From assembly GCF_048128805.1 (NCBI RefSeq), contig NC_136010.1, positions 19,596,980 through 19,660,979 of the forward strand: 64,000 nt of DNA, written 5' to 3'. Of this stretch, positions 33,701 through 64,000 are shown one piece after another; positions within the stretch are counted from its first letter, which is position 1, and the number at the start of each line of letters is the position of its first letter. Below the pieces are notes generated by a model. That model was not told the DNA's origin. It saw only the letters and a list, made by a program, of their open reading frames with translations, and made no database searches. Position numbers and translations under genes: made by a program. The stretch comes from Centroberyx gerrardi. Taxonomy: Eukaryota > Chordata > Actinopteri > Beryciformes > Berycidae.

Positions 33701-35045
33701 GTGTTGACTGCTTAACCTCCAGTAAAGCCTTTACACTTTCAGTTTGCTCGCATGAGAGGCTCCAGTGAGCTCAAGGCAAACGCATTGAATTCTAATAGAA
33801 TTCACCCACCCCAAGGCCCTTGTGGTTTCTGTGTCTGTCCTGTTTGGGTGTGTACTAAGATAAAGGGTGTATGTGCATGTGTAGGCACCACAGAAGAGTG
33901 AGTGTCTCCACTTTCATTATTGAGCATTCAGAAACTTTCAACACACTCAATTTGCTGTTGTGAAGCACTCAAATTGTTGGTGTAACTAAACACCACATTG
34001 TGTTTCATAACATTTTATATAGTCTCAGTACAGCAGAACTGTCTCACAACACCCACCAAAGATTGTTTTGCCAGAAGCCCAGTGGTCTGTAGGCTATCGG
34101 TGACACCTCAGCTGCCATTTCATTTGGTTTTTAAACACATTTTAACTATTAAGTGGGTCACAAAATTGGTAGTGTCTAAATATTTCCCTCCATTTGATCT
34201 TCCCCTTTTTTATTGACATATTTCCACTGTCACTGTGAGCCTGACTATTCTCAGTGCCTTTTGGCATGACAAAGCCCTACATAACAGAGCGAGACGCCCA
34301 GTTGGCTATGGCCCAATAATTGAATGGATTGGATGAGTTACTCTTACTGCATATCTTCCTCATTACAATGGCCAAATATGGATATTGAATTCATGACAAA
34401 CAGACAGGAGGCAGTGCATCACAGGATGACTTATGGGTATGAATATCATCTTGATGTGTGCTTAAGACAATGTTACTATGTTAGTCAAACAAAATGTTCC
34501 AGCCTTTGTTCAAACAAACAAGTTGAGGAACGTATTACAATAGAGGTCCACAGTCATAAAAGTTATAAACCATAAGCTAACATCAGGCACAAAATTATAT
34601 TGTAACTTATTTAAATATAATTATATCTCTACTTCTTTGGTATGCTCTGTCATTCTACTAATAGAAACCTATGAACATTTACCTATATACTGTCCTTTAA
34701 GCTCATAGTACAAACCACAGATTGTCTTAAGAGGGTACACACACTCTCCTATTGTTCTCATTTTTCAGTGTAAAAATAAATTGGTGCATAGCAACAGTGA
34801 CTGAGCTTTAGCTCAACATTATAAAATAAAAGAGACATCAAAGAACAGATATATATATGATGTGAGGACAAACCACAGGGCTTTGAATGTGAAGACACAG
34901 TTGAAATTTCCTTTCCAACTGTAGACTTGCTCCAAGAGTCATCCATCCACTCATAATAACACCAAATCAGTTGGATATTTGAAGATATTTCATGTTCACA
35001 AACTACAGTTAGTCAGGTGCGGTTCAGTTAAGCGCATCTCATTCT
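30791..35045. other. Intergenic region between rap1a and lmod1
   Basis: It contains the rap1a upstream sequence and the lmod1 3' UTR. A minus-strand AATAAA at 34209-34214 is one candidate end for lmod1. The sequence is AT-rich with short, unconvincing frames (the longest is 107 codons at 33295-33618). I see no mobile element with defined ends here. Confidence 0.5.
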
Positions 35046-38000
35046 TTAGCGAAGACGCTTTGGAACATCAACCTGCAAGAGAGAAAGAGGCTTACTGATA
35101 ATTTATTCACTGTTCACATGTGAAATGTAATTACGAAAATCCAATTTACACGATTTAATATTTGCCTCATTTGCAGGGCCTTAAGTTATGCTATTGCTAA
35201 TTGTTTAATACATAATGAGATCATATCCTTTTCATCAGTTCTAACCTTTTTGAGAGCTTTCAATGCGCTGTTGCGAATGGAGTCCAGCAACTGATCCCTG
35301 GAGTTTCTCCCTCCAGTCTGTCGTGAAGTCTGACGATCCAGTTTACTGGGTGACAGGCCTTCCAGCGTGGGAGCAGGAGGAGCAGCCGGTGTAGAAACCT
35401 GCCCAGATCGGCCAGCCTTAGCCTTTGGTGTTACCTTGACGCAGGGTCCAAGTGAGGGGTCAGTGGAGGAGGGATACTGTGTCTTAATGATGCGTCCTTT
35501 CTCCTTGAACAGAGGGAGCGTGGTTTTTTCCTTGTTGACCTGCTGCACGTCTAGAGGGCTCTTTAGTGTTGTGTGTCTGGATGGAGGAATGTGCTGGAAT
35601 GAGGGGGATTTCAGGCCAGACTGAGCTGGACGGGTTTGCTCGGCCTGCTTCTTCTCTAGCATCCGTCTTTGGCGCTGCTGGTCCATATTGCGACTCAGGA
35701 TGCTGGTCATCGTCATCCTGGGCCCGGCCAGCTCAAAGTGATAGCCCAGCTTTAGCAGCGCGGTGTTGCCTTTTAACATCTTAGCCATCTCCATCTCCGT
35801 TTTCCCCCCACATATGTGCCGCTGGTTGTGGAAGCGAAGCTCGGTGACGGTCGTGTTGTTCTCTATCGCGCGGATCAGAGCCAGGATGCCTTTGCTGGTG
35901 AGGTGGTTGGAGTCCAGATTAATGCTGGTCAGGCAGGCGTTGCTCTGCAGAGTGTCAGCAACGGCATAAGCTACATGGTCGTCGGCCCGAGTGTTTGCCA
36001 AAGCCAAAGTATTTACGTGTACGTTGTCGTGAAGTGCTTCTGCAAACTGGATGAGCGTCTGAGTTTGGATCACGTCCGAGTTGTTGACGTTCAGCTCGGT
36101 CAGTGACGGGTCATTTCTCCTGACTCTCTCAAGCAGTTCATCAAACATACTGGAAACATCGCCCTCGCCCTCCTCTGTTTCACCTGCTGGGGATTCTTTG
36201 CTATTGCTGCTTGATAGTTTTGCATTGTCAGTTTCACATTTATTACCAGTCCCTGTTGTCTTTTCTCTGGACCATGCTTTCTTGTGTGACTTTGTGTTGT
36301 CTTTGTGATATTCCTTCTCACTAATCTTATTGTCTTCCACTGTAGATCCCCTCAGTTCACTTTGCCTTTCCTTTTCAGGGTGGAGTCCTCTAATTTTGCT
36401 ATCCTTAAATTTTTGTCTTTTTTCATGTCTGTCCATCCCCCTCCTATCCTCTTTCTCACCTTGGCCTTGCAGCTTTGAAATTAGTTCTTTGGTTTTGCAG
36501 TCTGCTCTCTTTCTGCTCTCCTCTTTTCTGCCCTTCTCTACTTCAGTCTCGTTTTTTCTTTGTAATTTTGATATGAGGTCATGTGTTTTGCAGCCACGCC
36601 TCTTCTGTTTCGTAGGCTCCTTGTTTTTCCCCTTCACCTCTAGCGTACCCTCAGCTTCTGTTAGCTTTACACTCTGACTTTCTTCCCTGTTGCTGTCTTG
36701 AAACACACCAGCACACTCCAATTGTTTGTTCTCTTGCTTCTCTTTTGTGTCCTCAGATCTGTCATTCTTATTTATATCCAAATCGGTGGCGTCAGCTTTT
36801 ATTCCACTGCAGTGATCTGGTATTGTTAGGGTGTCACAGCTGTCACAACCTTTCTCCACCTCTGTCGTAGTTTGGCTTCCTCTTCTCTCACTGTCGGTTT
36901 TTGGCTCCCCCTTCAGTGAGAAGCAGATTAAGAGCAGTGTATCATAAAGATATTATAATTGCACAATAACATTGTCAAAACACTTCAACAAAATGAATGT
37001 TCAGGGAGGCTACGCCACCCATGAGCAAATCCATTTTTGTTTATTATGCAAATAAAAAGTCAGGGGTTTATCTGTTAAACCATTACAGAACTTAAATGAT
37101 AAAATAATATGTTGTGCTTGTGAACATTGCCCCATTGGTCAGTGTTTTGAATCTAGAAAGCAAGCTGTTGTAGAAAAACATGCTGGAAGAGATTTACAAG
37201 AGTGTGTTGAAGAAACTCTAACTGTCCAGTCCTTAAAAGGCACTATGGCTTGGCAGTAGCCTCATGTACAGGAATTTAATTTGTCTTCACATTACGAGCA
37301 GCGTGCCTGCATGAGCAAGCCTGCTGCAGTCCCTGAGCTCCATTCCCTGCTGTTAAAGGAAACTGACTTTAAAAGTGAAGGAAATTGAGATTTGAGATAG
37401 CAGTGCAAAAGGAAATGCACAGTGTATTATAACAGTAGTTTGTTGTGTAGACTAATTTGTATGGTTGGGTTTCTATTACAGGTCTGTAGTAGCTCCATTT
37501 TGACTTGTTTCTGAGTGGTTATGAATCTGATAAACATGCATGAAATACCTGAATGATGACAACTCTGCTCTGAAATAATCATCATCGCATGCCAATTTAA
37601 AATCTGCATGTCCTTGTTGTATCATGTTGTTTGTTGTGGCAGATTAGACAGGGGGAGCCTTGCTCTGTCGTAGACATATTTTTTATTTATTTTAATCAGA
37701 CATTCTGCCTTTTCACACTGGTATAGAGATATACAACCCATAGAAATGGAGCATATGCAATAAAATAAGTCATGAATATGGTTGTATGTTTGGTTCCTAA
37801 CAATTGAAGAGATTTGTTCCAAAATTAGATATGCCTCTATAGGAAAATTGCAACTGGGCACTCACTTTACATCCATTGCATCCTTTTTGCTTGCCTCAGT
37901 TCCATATATCTACACAATATGCAGAGGTCCACCTCAAAGAAACACACCACAAGAAGTTGCATTTACCCAGATAAAGCCTTACGTAACACTTAAGTTGAAT

Positions 38001-38334
38001 CCTACAGGTTACTAATAATTAAGAATGGAATAATTCAAACGCAGCTTGGGATGGGAGACAAAAAAAAAGTAAATCACCAAACCTCAAAGGACATTTCCCT
38101 CTGAATGAGCTTCTTGGTCTCTTGCTCACAGAAGTCCAGCATCGCCTCCCTGTTGTACTGGACCGACGGCTTCTTCTCCGTCTGGTTCCTCTGCCGGAGC
38201 CCGACAGGCACGGCCGGGTCCGGGTCGATATCCATCAGTTCATTCCCCAGCTCCTCCACCTCCGCGGCCGTCAGACAGGCCAGCAGTCTGTCAATCTCCT
38301 CCTCACCGGTGCTCTCATCACGCACTTTGGACAT
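35046..38334 (-). CDS. lmod1: Leiomodin-1 (smooth-muscle actin nucleator)
   Basis: Three coding exons: 38083-38334, 35246-36910 and 35046-35072, giving 647 aa. Exon 1 encodes the tropomyosin-binding helix and first actin-binding site (EEEIDRLLACLTAAEVEEL, VGLRQRNQTEKKP, YNREAMLDFCEQETKKL). Exon 2 begins with a long charged linker (residues about 85-335). It is followed by the leucine-rich-repeat domain from FDELLERVRRNDPSLTELN through TELRFHNQRHICGGKTEMEM and LGYHFELAGPRMT. A Pro-containing stretch and a WH2 motif (RDQLLDSIRNSALKALKKV) come after. The tiny last exon adds VDVPKRLR. Leiomodins nucleate actin filaments in muscle. The linker length, the WH2 motif and the final exon point to LMOD1. 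The linker contains a duplicated CKTxxLISKLQ motif (see findings). Confidence 0.94.
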
Positions 38335-40143
38335 TATCGGGCGGCCCGGAGGAGGCAGCTGGCCCGGTTTATTATGTGGGGTATTTGGTCTTCTTTACAC
38401 CTGCGATAGACGGTTTATGGTCACACAGTAATGGACCTCCTTCTGGCACTAACCTCCATTAGCTTCGCCTTCCTCCTCACACCCTATTTTGGAGAAGAGC
38501 GGGACCATTGGTTTATCAGGTGGACCGTCCGGACCGCCTCTCCAGTCACATAACAGGGTGAAGCACACTGAAATAACTTAGCTGGCACTGTTAAAAGACA
38601 GTTTCTGGTTTTTTAATTTATGAGTGGAGGAAAAAAAAGAATCGGAGTGGGAATACATTATGGTGTTTTTTGGAAGTTTATGCCAAGTCTAGGTAGCCTA
38701 GCTGTGTCTGCACAGACAAAACAGTTGGAGATATCAGGGCTCCTCCCTTCAGAAGAAGCTCATTTGCTGCCGTTTATTTTTTTTTTCTTTTCAGTATGAA
38801 AAACAACCTCCACAGCCTTGAACATTGCCCGAGCTAGATAGTCCATCACAGTAAACACGAAGCCTTCCTTTGGTTTTGTCAGATTTTGTTTTACCCTTTC
38901 TTCACAAGGTTTTATGTTTTTGTTTATGTTCTCATATCAGGGCGCGCACTACGACACCCTCGGGAACAAATGGAAGTCTCCGCCAGGAAATAATCCCTCA
39001 AAATATGTCGCCATGCAAACTTTGTCACATCCGTGTCTTTTTATTTTAGGGCGTCTTTGTTAGCCGGGACAGCAGTTAATTTAAATCTAGACACTGTTAA
39101 GTTGTACTTTCAAAACTATGAAAAGCGAGTTCATGTTAAAAAATATAATTAGATACGGCATGCAGGAAATGATTAGGGGAAATGTAAACTAGATGTAGAC
39201 AGAAGTAAATAGGCTACAACTCTAAATGATATTCTCATTGAAGCCATGTTTATGAGGACATCTAGTGGTTTGTTTCTATCATGATCAAGGGAAAGGATGA
39301 GACTTGTTCATAGAACAAAAGGGTTTTATTCCACAATATAAACTTGCAACGTCTTTAACTACCCCACGGCCTTCTCAAAGTATCCTAAGCCAAATCACAT
39401 GCTGTGGCAGCAAATGTAAGCAGTTTCTTTCCTTCAGCCTGCTACATTGTCACTCCACAGCTGTAAGCCATCCATCTATTTAGCATTCTGTACACCACAC
39501 CATTGCTAAAGCACCAACACAATTCAGCGGAGATCAAGCCATTTAAGTCAATTCAGACAAAAATTATTGCTCAGATAAATAAACCTATTCTACAAAAATC
39601 GGGAATAATTATATTAAGATGCATGTACTAAACACTGGGTTTCAAAGAAAAAAAAGTTGTAATAGTCATTTTTTTTAGGGGAGGGGGACAGGGGGTGAAA
39701 ACCTTTACTTCTCTCCCCTTATCTCTGGTTTTGCATGCAAGGAGGTTCCAAAGAAGATAATATAATTAACCCTTGATCTTTACAGGGTGCATCATGTTCG
39801 TTAAGACTCCTCTGCACCAATGTAATGGAATCCCATGCAGCACACTCCACATCCTGTTTTTTTTTTTCTTTTAGACAACCACAAACAATTCATAGGAAGA
39901 AAGAAATATATATAATATATATATATATGTAAAAATACAAAAAAATAACTAAACAGTATAGTTCTGGACAACAAGTCAATAAAGAGGAGATAGCACCGTT
40001 GTTACAAAAGGGTTGGACAGACGGGACAGGGGGTGAAGGGGATAAAGGATCAGTGACACATCCAGACTGGTGGCTTGCTATAACGGATTGACGGGCAGAC
40101 CTCTCCAGCCATCCTTCAAAAAAAAAAAATCTCAATTTTCTCT
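38335..40143. other. lmod1 upstream region and kdm5b 3' UTR
   Basis: The right part is kdm5b 3' UTR, ending near the signal at 39325-39330 (about 0.8 kb). The left part is lmod1 promoter sequence; no TATA box was obvious next to the ATG. An (AT)n stretch lies near 39906-39928. No further gene was recognised. Confidence 0.55.
39325..39330 (-). other. kdm5b: Candidate polyadenylation signal for kdm5b
   Basis: TTTATT on the plus strand is AATAAA in transcript sense, about 815 bases past the kdm5b stop codon. Confidence 0.5.
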
Positions 40144-54659
<14,516 letters not shown>

Positions 54660-54798
54660 CGTTTTGGACCGACCTTGGAGCTCAGACAGGACAAGTCGCG
54701 GCAAAGTATCACCGTGTTTTGATTTTCCTGGGGGTCTATCCCTTTTTTCCACCGTCAGACTCGCTGGTAGTCAACCGACATCAACACGAGAAGCAGCT

Positions 54799-54832
54799 TA
54801 CACACACACACACACACATACACACTCACACA
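54799..54832. repeat. Interrupted (CA)n repeat upstream of kdm5b
   Basis: A CA repeat with single-base interruptions, about 140 bases upstream of the kdm5b ATG. Confidence 0.9.
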
Positions 54833-56469
54833 CATCCACGCACAGTGAAGCGAATGTTCCAAGGCAGTGAGCACGTCCGCTCAAAAAACTAGACACCAAA
54901 TAGTTTCTATAACGTTTGTGTAATTTGTCAAGATTTCATAATGTTTAGTGTAAAATAAATTTCACAATAAGTAGTTAATCCTAAATATGTATTGATTTTT
55001 TTGTCAGCGATGTGGCATAATACATCGATTGTTAAGAGTTTTAGAATTACACTCAGAATTTCAGATCAAGACATCACATTGTCACATTTTAATTTTGAAT
55101 CTTTTAATAACTACATTTTTTATAACTACCCAGTCCGGGCATCCTGGTATGAGAAATTTAGAATAAGTCTATAGTTTACCATCCAAAAGATGGGGGATAG
55201 GGCTGCCCTGGAGTCTATAATGGTGTAGCCTAGAGGTTTTTAATGTGCTTTATGCTATAGCCTAGTCAAAGAAAAATTCTGACATTGAGGTAAGGCTGTT
55301 GTAATGTTAAAAACTCATTATACCTATATAATTTTACTGGCAGGATGTCTGAGCTCAGTTGGTCTTGGCTATAGAATTGTGATGGATTTTATGGTCCTAA
55401 ACAACAGCCAAAATGAAAATATTTACATGAATTTAAAATAGTCTATGGTTAACAGCAGGCTACCTATAGAATTTAACGAACATACTCCAGAAATCATGCA
55501 AGACCGGGCTACTTTAGTTATGTCTAATTACATATCTAGCTTGAAAAATAATCGAAAAGTGTGACGGCCCATGGCATTTTCCACTGTATCATACTGCTTA
55601 TTGTATCTAATTGTGAATATCAATACGATAGTTTTGGTCAACACCTTGTTAGTGAATGTATTATTCACTATCTGTAAAACAACTCTCCTTTGTAGCCTAT
55701 CTTGTGTTTACACTTGCGCGGATGGATATTTTCAGGTGACACCTTCACGGCCACCGGGACTTATTGTTTAAATAGCCAATAAGGACAATTTGATTGGATG
55801 TGCCTCATAAAGGTTTTATAACACTTGCTGCTACACAATCAGAGGCTTTTGTCAACTGTGTTCCAGTTTAGAAACTTGGTCAATGTCATGTTCAGGGATG
55901 CAGTGGAGGGTAAACCCACACAAACTCAGTTTAACCTCCACTATATTTGCAAATATAGTAGCCTATACTCACCTTTTCACACACAAATCTTGATGATGCA
56001 AATTCCTAGTATATATTTCCTAGTATATAAGTAGCATCAAAATAAGTTACATGAAGATAGGGTCTTTTAAGAAAGAACAACAATGAATGCTGATTTTTGT
56101 TCATATTGGTGGTTATGATCACTGTCTGCAGGTCATAGTTAATCCACCTTTGCACTTGCCACTACATCACTGGTCTTATTGCTTGTGGTGTCTAGTTGGA
56201 TGATGGGCCTTATCTGAGGAAAGACCAAGGAATCAGACTGGGAGCTGTCCTTTTCCTTAGCTACTAAAGCAATGAATAAGTAGCCATGATGGCACAAGTG
56301 AAGGTGCCTTAGATACTCTGTTGGCTACTAATGGTACATACTAACCTTGCAACTCCTTGTATTTTGGAAGATTTCATTTAACCTAGTTATTTCATATAGG
56401 CTATTGTGGTTAGTTTTATGCATGCATGTGGTTTCTATTAAATCTCACACAGAATATGCCAAAATGAGC

Positions 56470-56475
56470 TTTATT
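56470..56475 (-). other. Candidate polyadenylation signal for the alpha-tubulin gene
   Basis: TTTATT on the plus strand (AATAAA in transcript sense), about 200 bases past the tubulin stop; a short 3' UTR is usual for this family. Confidence 0.6.
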
Positions 56476-56674
56476 CAGCAGCACATGATTCAAATGCAAT
56501 ATAGTTTGTCCCTTGAATTTAAAACTGACATTATACAAGCACTGTAATGAGAAAGAAATTCAATTTGTTTTTCTTGGGCTTAGAAGATACACAGTGTAAT
56601 TATGAAGTGGTTATTAACTCAATACAGGATAGGACAATTGCTGTGTAGCCAGCACAGCCCCCGGGCTTCAAGAT

Positions 56675-60431
<3,757 letters not shown>

Positions 60432-60592
60432 GTTGCTCCAGATATTTGTAAGTAGTAGGTTTTGATAGAAGTTGATGGTCTATCAAGAGGCTTCAGCCTA
60501 AATAGATGAGCTGTTCTGCAGTGTCGACCGGACGGGTAACGAGTCTCCGCCAACACAGCGCTGCACTGTGCCGCCCGCTGTGCCACGCGCTC

Positions 60593-60598
60593 TTTATA
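60593..60598 (-). promoter_or_regulatory. TATA box of the alpha-tubulin gene
   Basis: TTTATA on the plus strand reads TATAAA (CTATAAAGAG) in transcript sense, in a GC-rich context. Transcription should start about 30 bases downstream, near 60565, giving a 5' UTR of about 130 bases before the ATG at 60431. Confidence 0.7.
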
Positions 60599-62507
60599 GT
60601 TTCGTCTGGTCCGGACCGCGCGGCGCGGCGCACCGCTCTGCTCTGACGGTGCACGCTCAGGTTATATTACTGAAGGAGCATAGGTGCAGATTTGGAGGAG
60701 ACATGGGGACATGTCGCCCTCAATATCAGGACAAGATGACGAGAACAAATTACACTGCCATGTTTCATATTTTGATTCATGTTTGCTCTTCTGATCAGGT
60801 TTAGATTTAGCCGTGTCTATTCTATTTCACATTGAGCAATAATTCCACTAACGCTCTTTCAAAACTTAATACAGGGTTTGATCCAGACACAGTACCCCCC
60901 CCCCCCCCCTCCCCTCCCCTCCCTATTAAGGTTAACCTAGTCACAGTTGTTCATAGTTCATTCCAGAGGTAAAGTATGGATAAATAATGACTATTTCACA
61001 GATGAATAGTTTCTACTTTAAATTAAAATGGTTTAGCTGTTGGTTACATATAGGCTACATGTTATTTCATAACTTTGTCTTCTGCATCTTAACAGAGGTT
61101 AGCCAGCAAAGGCCTTTTTAAAGGGAAAGTCCACCATAAAAATGAATTGACATAAGTCATTCCCTTGAATTTAGAGAGTTCAGTGTAGAATTATGAATAA
61201 CAACAAGTCTCTCTCCCAGAGCTAGAGAGAGACAAATCCTTGAGCTGCTACATTGATACTGAAGCAATCTTTTCCATATGGTACAGAAAAGAGTAAGTGT
61301 GGTACAGTGCACATTGAAGTTGAACCATGATTTGCATTGCGATGGCTTGTGGACATACTGTTTATGCTCTGGAGCCATAGGAAACAGGTAATCAGTTGCT
61401 CTGAGTGGTTGGTCCATTAAAATCTTTAAAGCACACCGTGTCAAGTGGTGTACAATGGGATTTCTGGAGTCAGAGAATAGAGTTTAATCCAACATTTTAA
61501 ATAGATGTAAATAAATTATCACTTTGATGACAGAAGTGCTACTGACTCAGCTGTTGATGCGTAAGAGGCTGGGGCATTTTGTCTCTCTGCATTACTAAAC
61601 AGGTGTTAATGGACTGGAGAGACTTAACAGATAAAATGAATCACTTCTCATTATGTTTATTCACTTCCCAAGCAACAGTGACTTTAGGACTTGATGACTT
61701 ACATGTACATGTCCAAATGAATAAGCTGAGGACAATCACATGCACCTCATACTCATTATTTTGCCTTTTTTCCTCTCTTTTCAATCTCAACAATCACATA
61801 AGAGGACAAAATAAGCGGAGTAAAACGGTACAATTCAGTCATTTCCTAAAACAATATTTATCTCTAAATATATTTTCTATTTTGAGAGCAATAACAAGTA
61901 GTAAACCGTTTGTATTAAAGTGATTTGATTCTAAAAGCACTTTATACAGAAAGAATTACAAAAAGGGATTGAATTACTGACCCATTAATGACCTTGCAAA
62001 TGCCAAATGATTATACTTGATAACAAGCTAATGTAACAATCATCACAGTCAAAATGGGAGGCAACACGGATGTTCTCTGTTAGATGTAGGCCAAGGGCAT
62101 AAGGCATATAGCAGCAGCTGGAGTCTAAATCTGCTCCATCTTTTCATTTTTTTCCCCAACAAGTAGAAATATATTGCACTTTGAAGACAAACTGAAAAAA
62201 TAATCTCACAGGTAACGACAGCAACAAGTACCACCGAAGAGAGTCATGCAAGTGGTGATGGGTTCCTTGGAGTCTACCACGGCGAAGCTGAATCTCTGTT
62301 GCACAGTCCAAGTTGCAAAGGTTTAACCGTCTGGTAGAGAGAGCAGCACAAACAGCTGCAATCAATAGTTTTTGAGTGTAGCTATTTGCATACTGGCGAC
62401 CAAACATCTCCCTTTGTGGCTCCATTGTAGTGGCATTTTAACAAAGTCTAGCTGCCTGTCCTCTTCGCCACTTGTCGTCTTCTAAAGATTCTTGTTCTTG
62501 GCAAAGA
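60599..62507. other. Alpha-tubulin upstream region and klhl12 3' flank
   Basis: It contains a C-rich run at 60895-60924 and the klhl12 3' UTR on the right; AATAAA in klhl12 sense at 61656-61661 is one candidate end. A possible degraded repeat starts at 61117 (TAAAGGGAAAGTCCACC), resembling the ends of TTAA-type fish elements. No additional gene is supported. Confidence 0.5.
60895..60924. repeat. Poly-C / (CCCCT)n tract
   Basis: A long C homopolymer followed by CCCCT units. Confidence 0.9.
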
Positions 62508-64000
62508 TCACTTTTCTCGTAGAACACACACTCCTGCATCACAGCGCTGTGTGGCCATGGAGGTGACGACCTCCCAGGTGTCGATAACTGGGTCATAACA
62601 CTCAATACTGCTGAGCAGAGAGTTCCCATCATAACTACAAAGAGATCGAGACAGAGTGAGGTAGAGAGATTGTGAAATACAGTGGGAGAGAGGGGTTTTA
62701 GTTGCATCACATCACAACAATAAATGACTCCACAAGGAAATGCTGCTTAAAAGAATATAACAATAAAAGCATAATGTAAACAAGTGTGCATTACTGTACT
62801 GGGATTTGCCTATAAATAATCCTGCAGCCTGTTGCACCAGCTGGATGTGTGTTCGCTCCCAAGTTAGGGTGTAAAGTCTAAATTAAATGTTAGGTTGAAA
62901 CTAGTTAGTTTCACACTAAAGCTGTATCTTTGCATAATTGCACCATGGAGACCAAACGCAGGCCTACATCTTAGTGTAAAGGAACCACTAACCAAAACAT
63001 TGTTGCTGACAGAGATGTTTTCCATTCAGTGGCCAATAACATGCATGCCAAAATCAATTTCTCATGTCCTAATTAACAGTAGCCTCACTTAGTTTTCTAA
63101 CTTCCATGATAGCAAGAGAAAAAGAGGATAAACTTTGTCATAAAACAGGTATGTTATCTCGGATAAAATATGAGGATGAATTTGTAGCTTGTCTCCCATA
63201 CCCTGCTATGTAGTTAGGCCTACTGCAATTCTCCTTATCACTAATAGAGTGGAAAAACGTTATTATTTTATTGTTAGCTAGCTAAAATTGCAGTTTGGTT
63301 CTGTTTCTGGTCTAATTTCATGTTGCCAACGTAAACTGGACTGTAATTGCTCCTCCGGGTCCTGCAGTAAGTTTTCCCATCTATCAAATCGATGCTCCAT
63401 ACAACGGCTATTTTGCGGAATACTTTACACCTAGGACGAGGTAGGCGTGAGTTCTAAGTTGACTTTTTTTTTAAAAAGTTAACTTGTGACCATTAAAATT
63501 AGCAATATGTAAACTCAGACTTAGTGAGATTTTACACTCAAACTAGCCTACATGTGAACTGCCCGGTGCAACAGACGGCAGGTGATCACGGGACCATTAC
63601 TTACCCAGCTATAGCATAGAGTCGTCCTCGGAGAACAGTTGCTCCCACATAACATCGAGGAGTGGTCATACTGGCTACAGTGGTCCAATAGTCTGTTCTG
63701 ATGTTATACACCTCCACAGAGTCGAGGTGTGAAACGCCATCAAAGCCTCCTACCACATAGATGTGGTCATTGAGCAAAGCTACACCAGCTCCTGTATATA
63801 GAAACAGTATAGAGGCCTGTCAGATAAACAGTTCCACCAAACAACACACAATAAGCTGCCTAGTAATATTTAATTCCTCTCCATTATCTTAAACCTACCT
63901 GACCGCTTGGTGGCCATGGGTGTAACGCTTGTCCAGTGCCCCGTGTGTGGATCATACCGCTCCACTGAATTCAGTATATTTAAGCCATCGTAGCCACCTG
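62508..64000 (-). CDS. klhl12: Kelch-like protein 12 (Klhl12), 3' end of gene
   Basis: The last three coding exons are visible: 63899 to the window edge, 63605-63791 and 62508-62634, ending in TGA. They encode consecutive kelch blades: [20 protein letters not shown], then [19 protein letters not shown] with [15 protein letters not shown], then [20 protein letters not shown], ending [13 protein letters not shown]. These match vertebrate KLHL12 almost exactly. KLHL12 is the substrate adaptor of a CUL3 ubiquitin ligase that acts on SEC31 (COPII coats) and Dishevelled. The BTB and BACK domains and the first kelch blades lie to the right of the window. Phases agree across both introns. Confidence 0.95.

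Larger units (their letters stand above)
54660..56674. other. kdm5b 5' region and alpha-tubulin 3' flank
   Basis: The right part contains the alpha-tubulin 3' UTR, ending near 56470. The left part is the kdm5b 5' UTR and promoter, with a CA repeat at 54799-54832 that may lie in the 5' UTR. GCTAGC-rich sequence also occurs inside kdm5b intron 1 (about 54150-54345). No additional gene is visible. Confidence 0.5.

Noticed and set aside
54660-54752. N-terminal extension of kdm5b by 31 codons
   Set aside because: The upstream frame is open but its first codon is GTG; the first in-frame ATG at 54659 gives an N-terminus typical of the family.

Overview
The window is vertebrate nuclear DNA, almost certainly from a ray-finned (teleost) fish. 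Genes are split by GT-AG introns, the encoded proteins match vertebrate families nearly residue for residue, and the spaces hold short non-autonomous DNA transposons, a LINE tail and long dinucleotide repeats of the kind common in fish. I see no bacterial or viral gene, operon, CRISPR array or defence system, and nothing that amounts to a new biological system.

Eight protein-coding genes are supported; only adrm1 is on the plus strand. In order: the 3' part of adrm1 (proteasomal ubiquitin receptor, 50-3694, +); cables2 (6450-12552, -), convergent with adrm1; xkr7 (15647-20065, -); rap1a (24140-26863 coding, with a probable non-coding first exon near 30.7 kb, -); lmod1 (35046-38334, -); kdm5b, a 28-exon H3K4 demethylase gene (40144-54659, -); a divergent alpha-tubulin (56675-60431, -) with a TATA box; and the 3' end of klhl12 (62508 to the right edge, -). 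I built the exon models by hand. Reading frames and splice phases agree across every junction, and the summed coding lengths are whole codons: 510 aa for cables2, 562 for xkr7, 185 for rap1a, 647 for lmod1, 1541 for kdm5b and 451 for the tubulin.

The genes do not form one pathway. The first three (adrm1, cables2, xkr7) have human counterparts on chromosome 20. rap1a, lmod1, kdm5b and klhl12 have theirs on chromosome 1. The 20-31 kb interval is therefore a junction between two ancestral linkage blocks.

The non-coding part holds a hAT-type MITE with a perfect 8-bp target duplication, a TTAA-flanked inverted-repeat element, a Tc1-like fragment, a second inverted-repeat element inside kdm5b, a LINE 3' end inside kdm5b, dispersed repeat pairs, microsatellites, and an AACGTT/GCTAGC-rich stretch beside the rap1a first exon. 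The most interesting protein-level points are the loss of the acetylated Lys40 in the alpha-tubulin and a duplicated motif in the Lmod1 linker.
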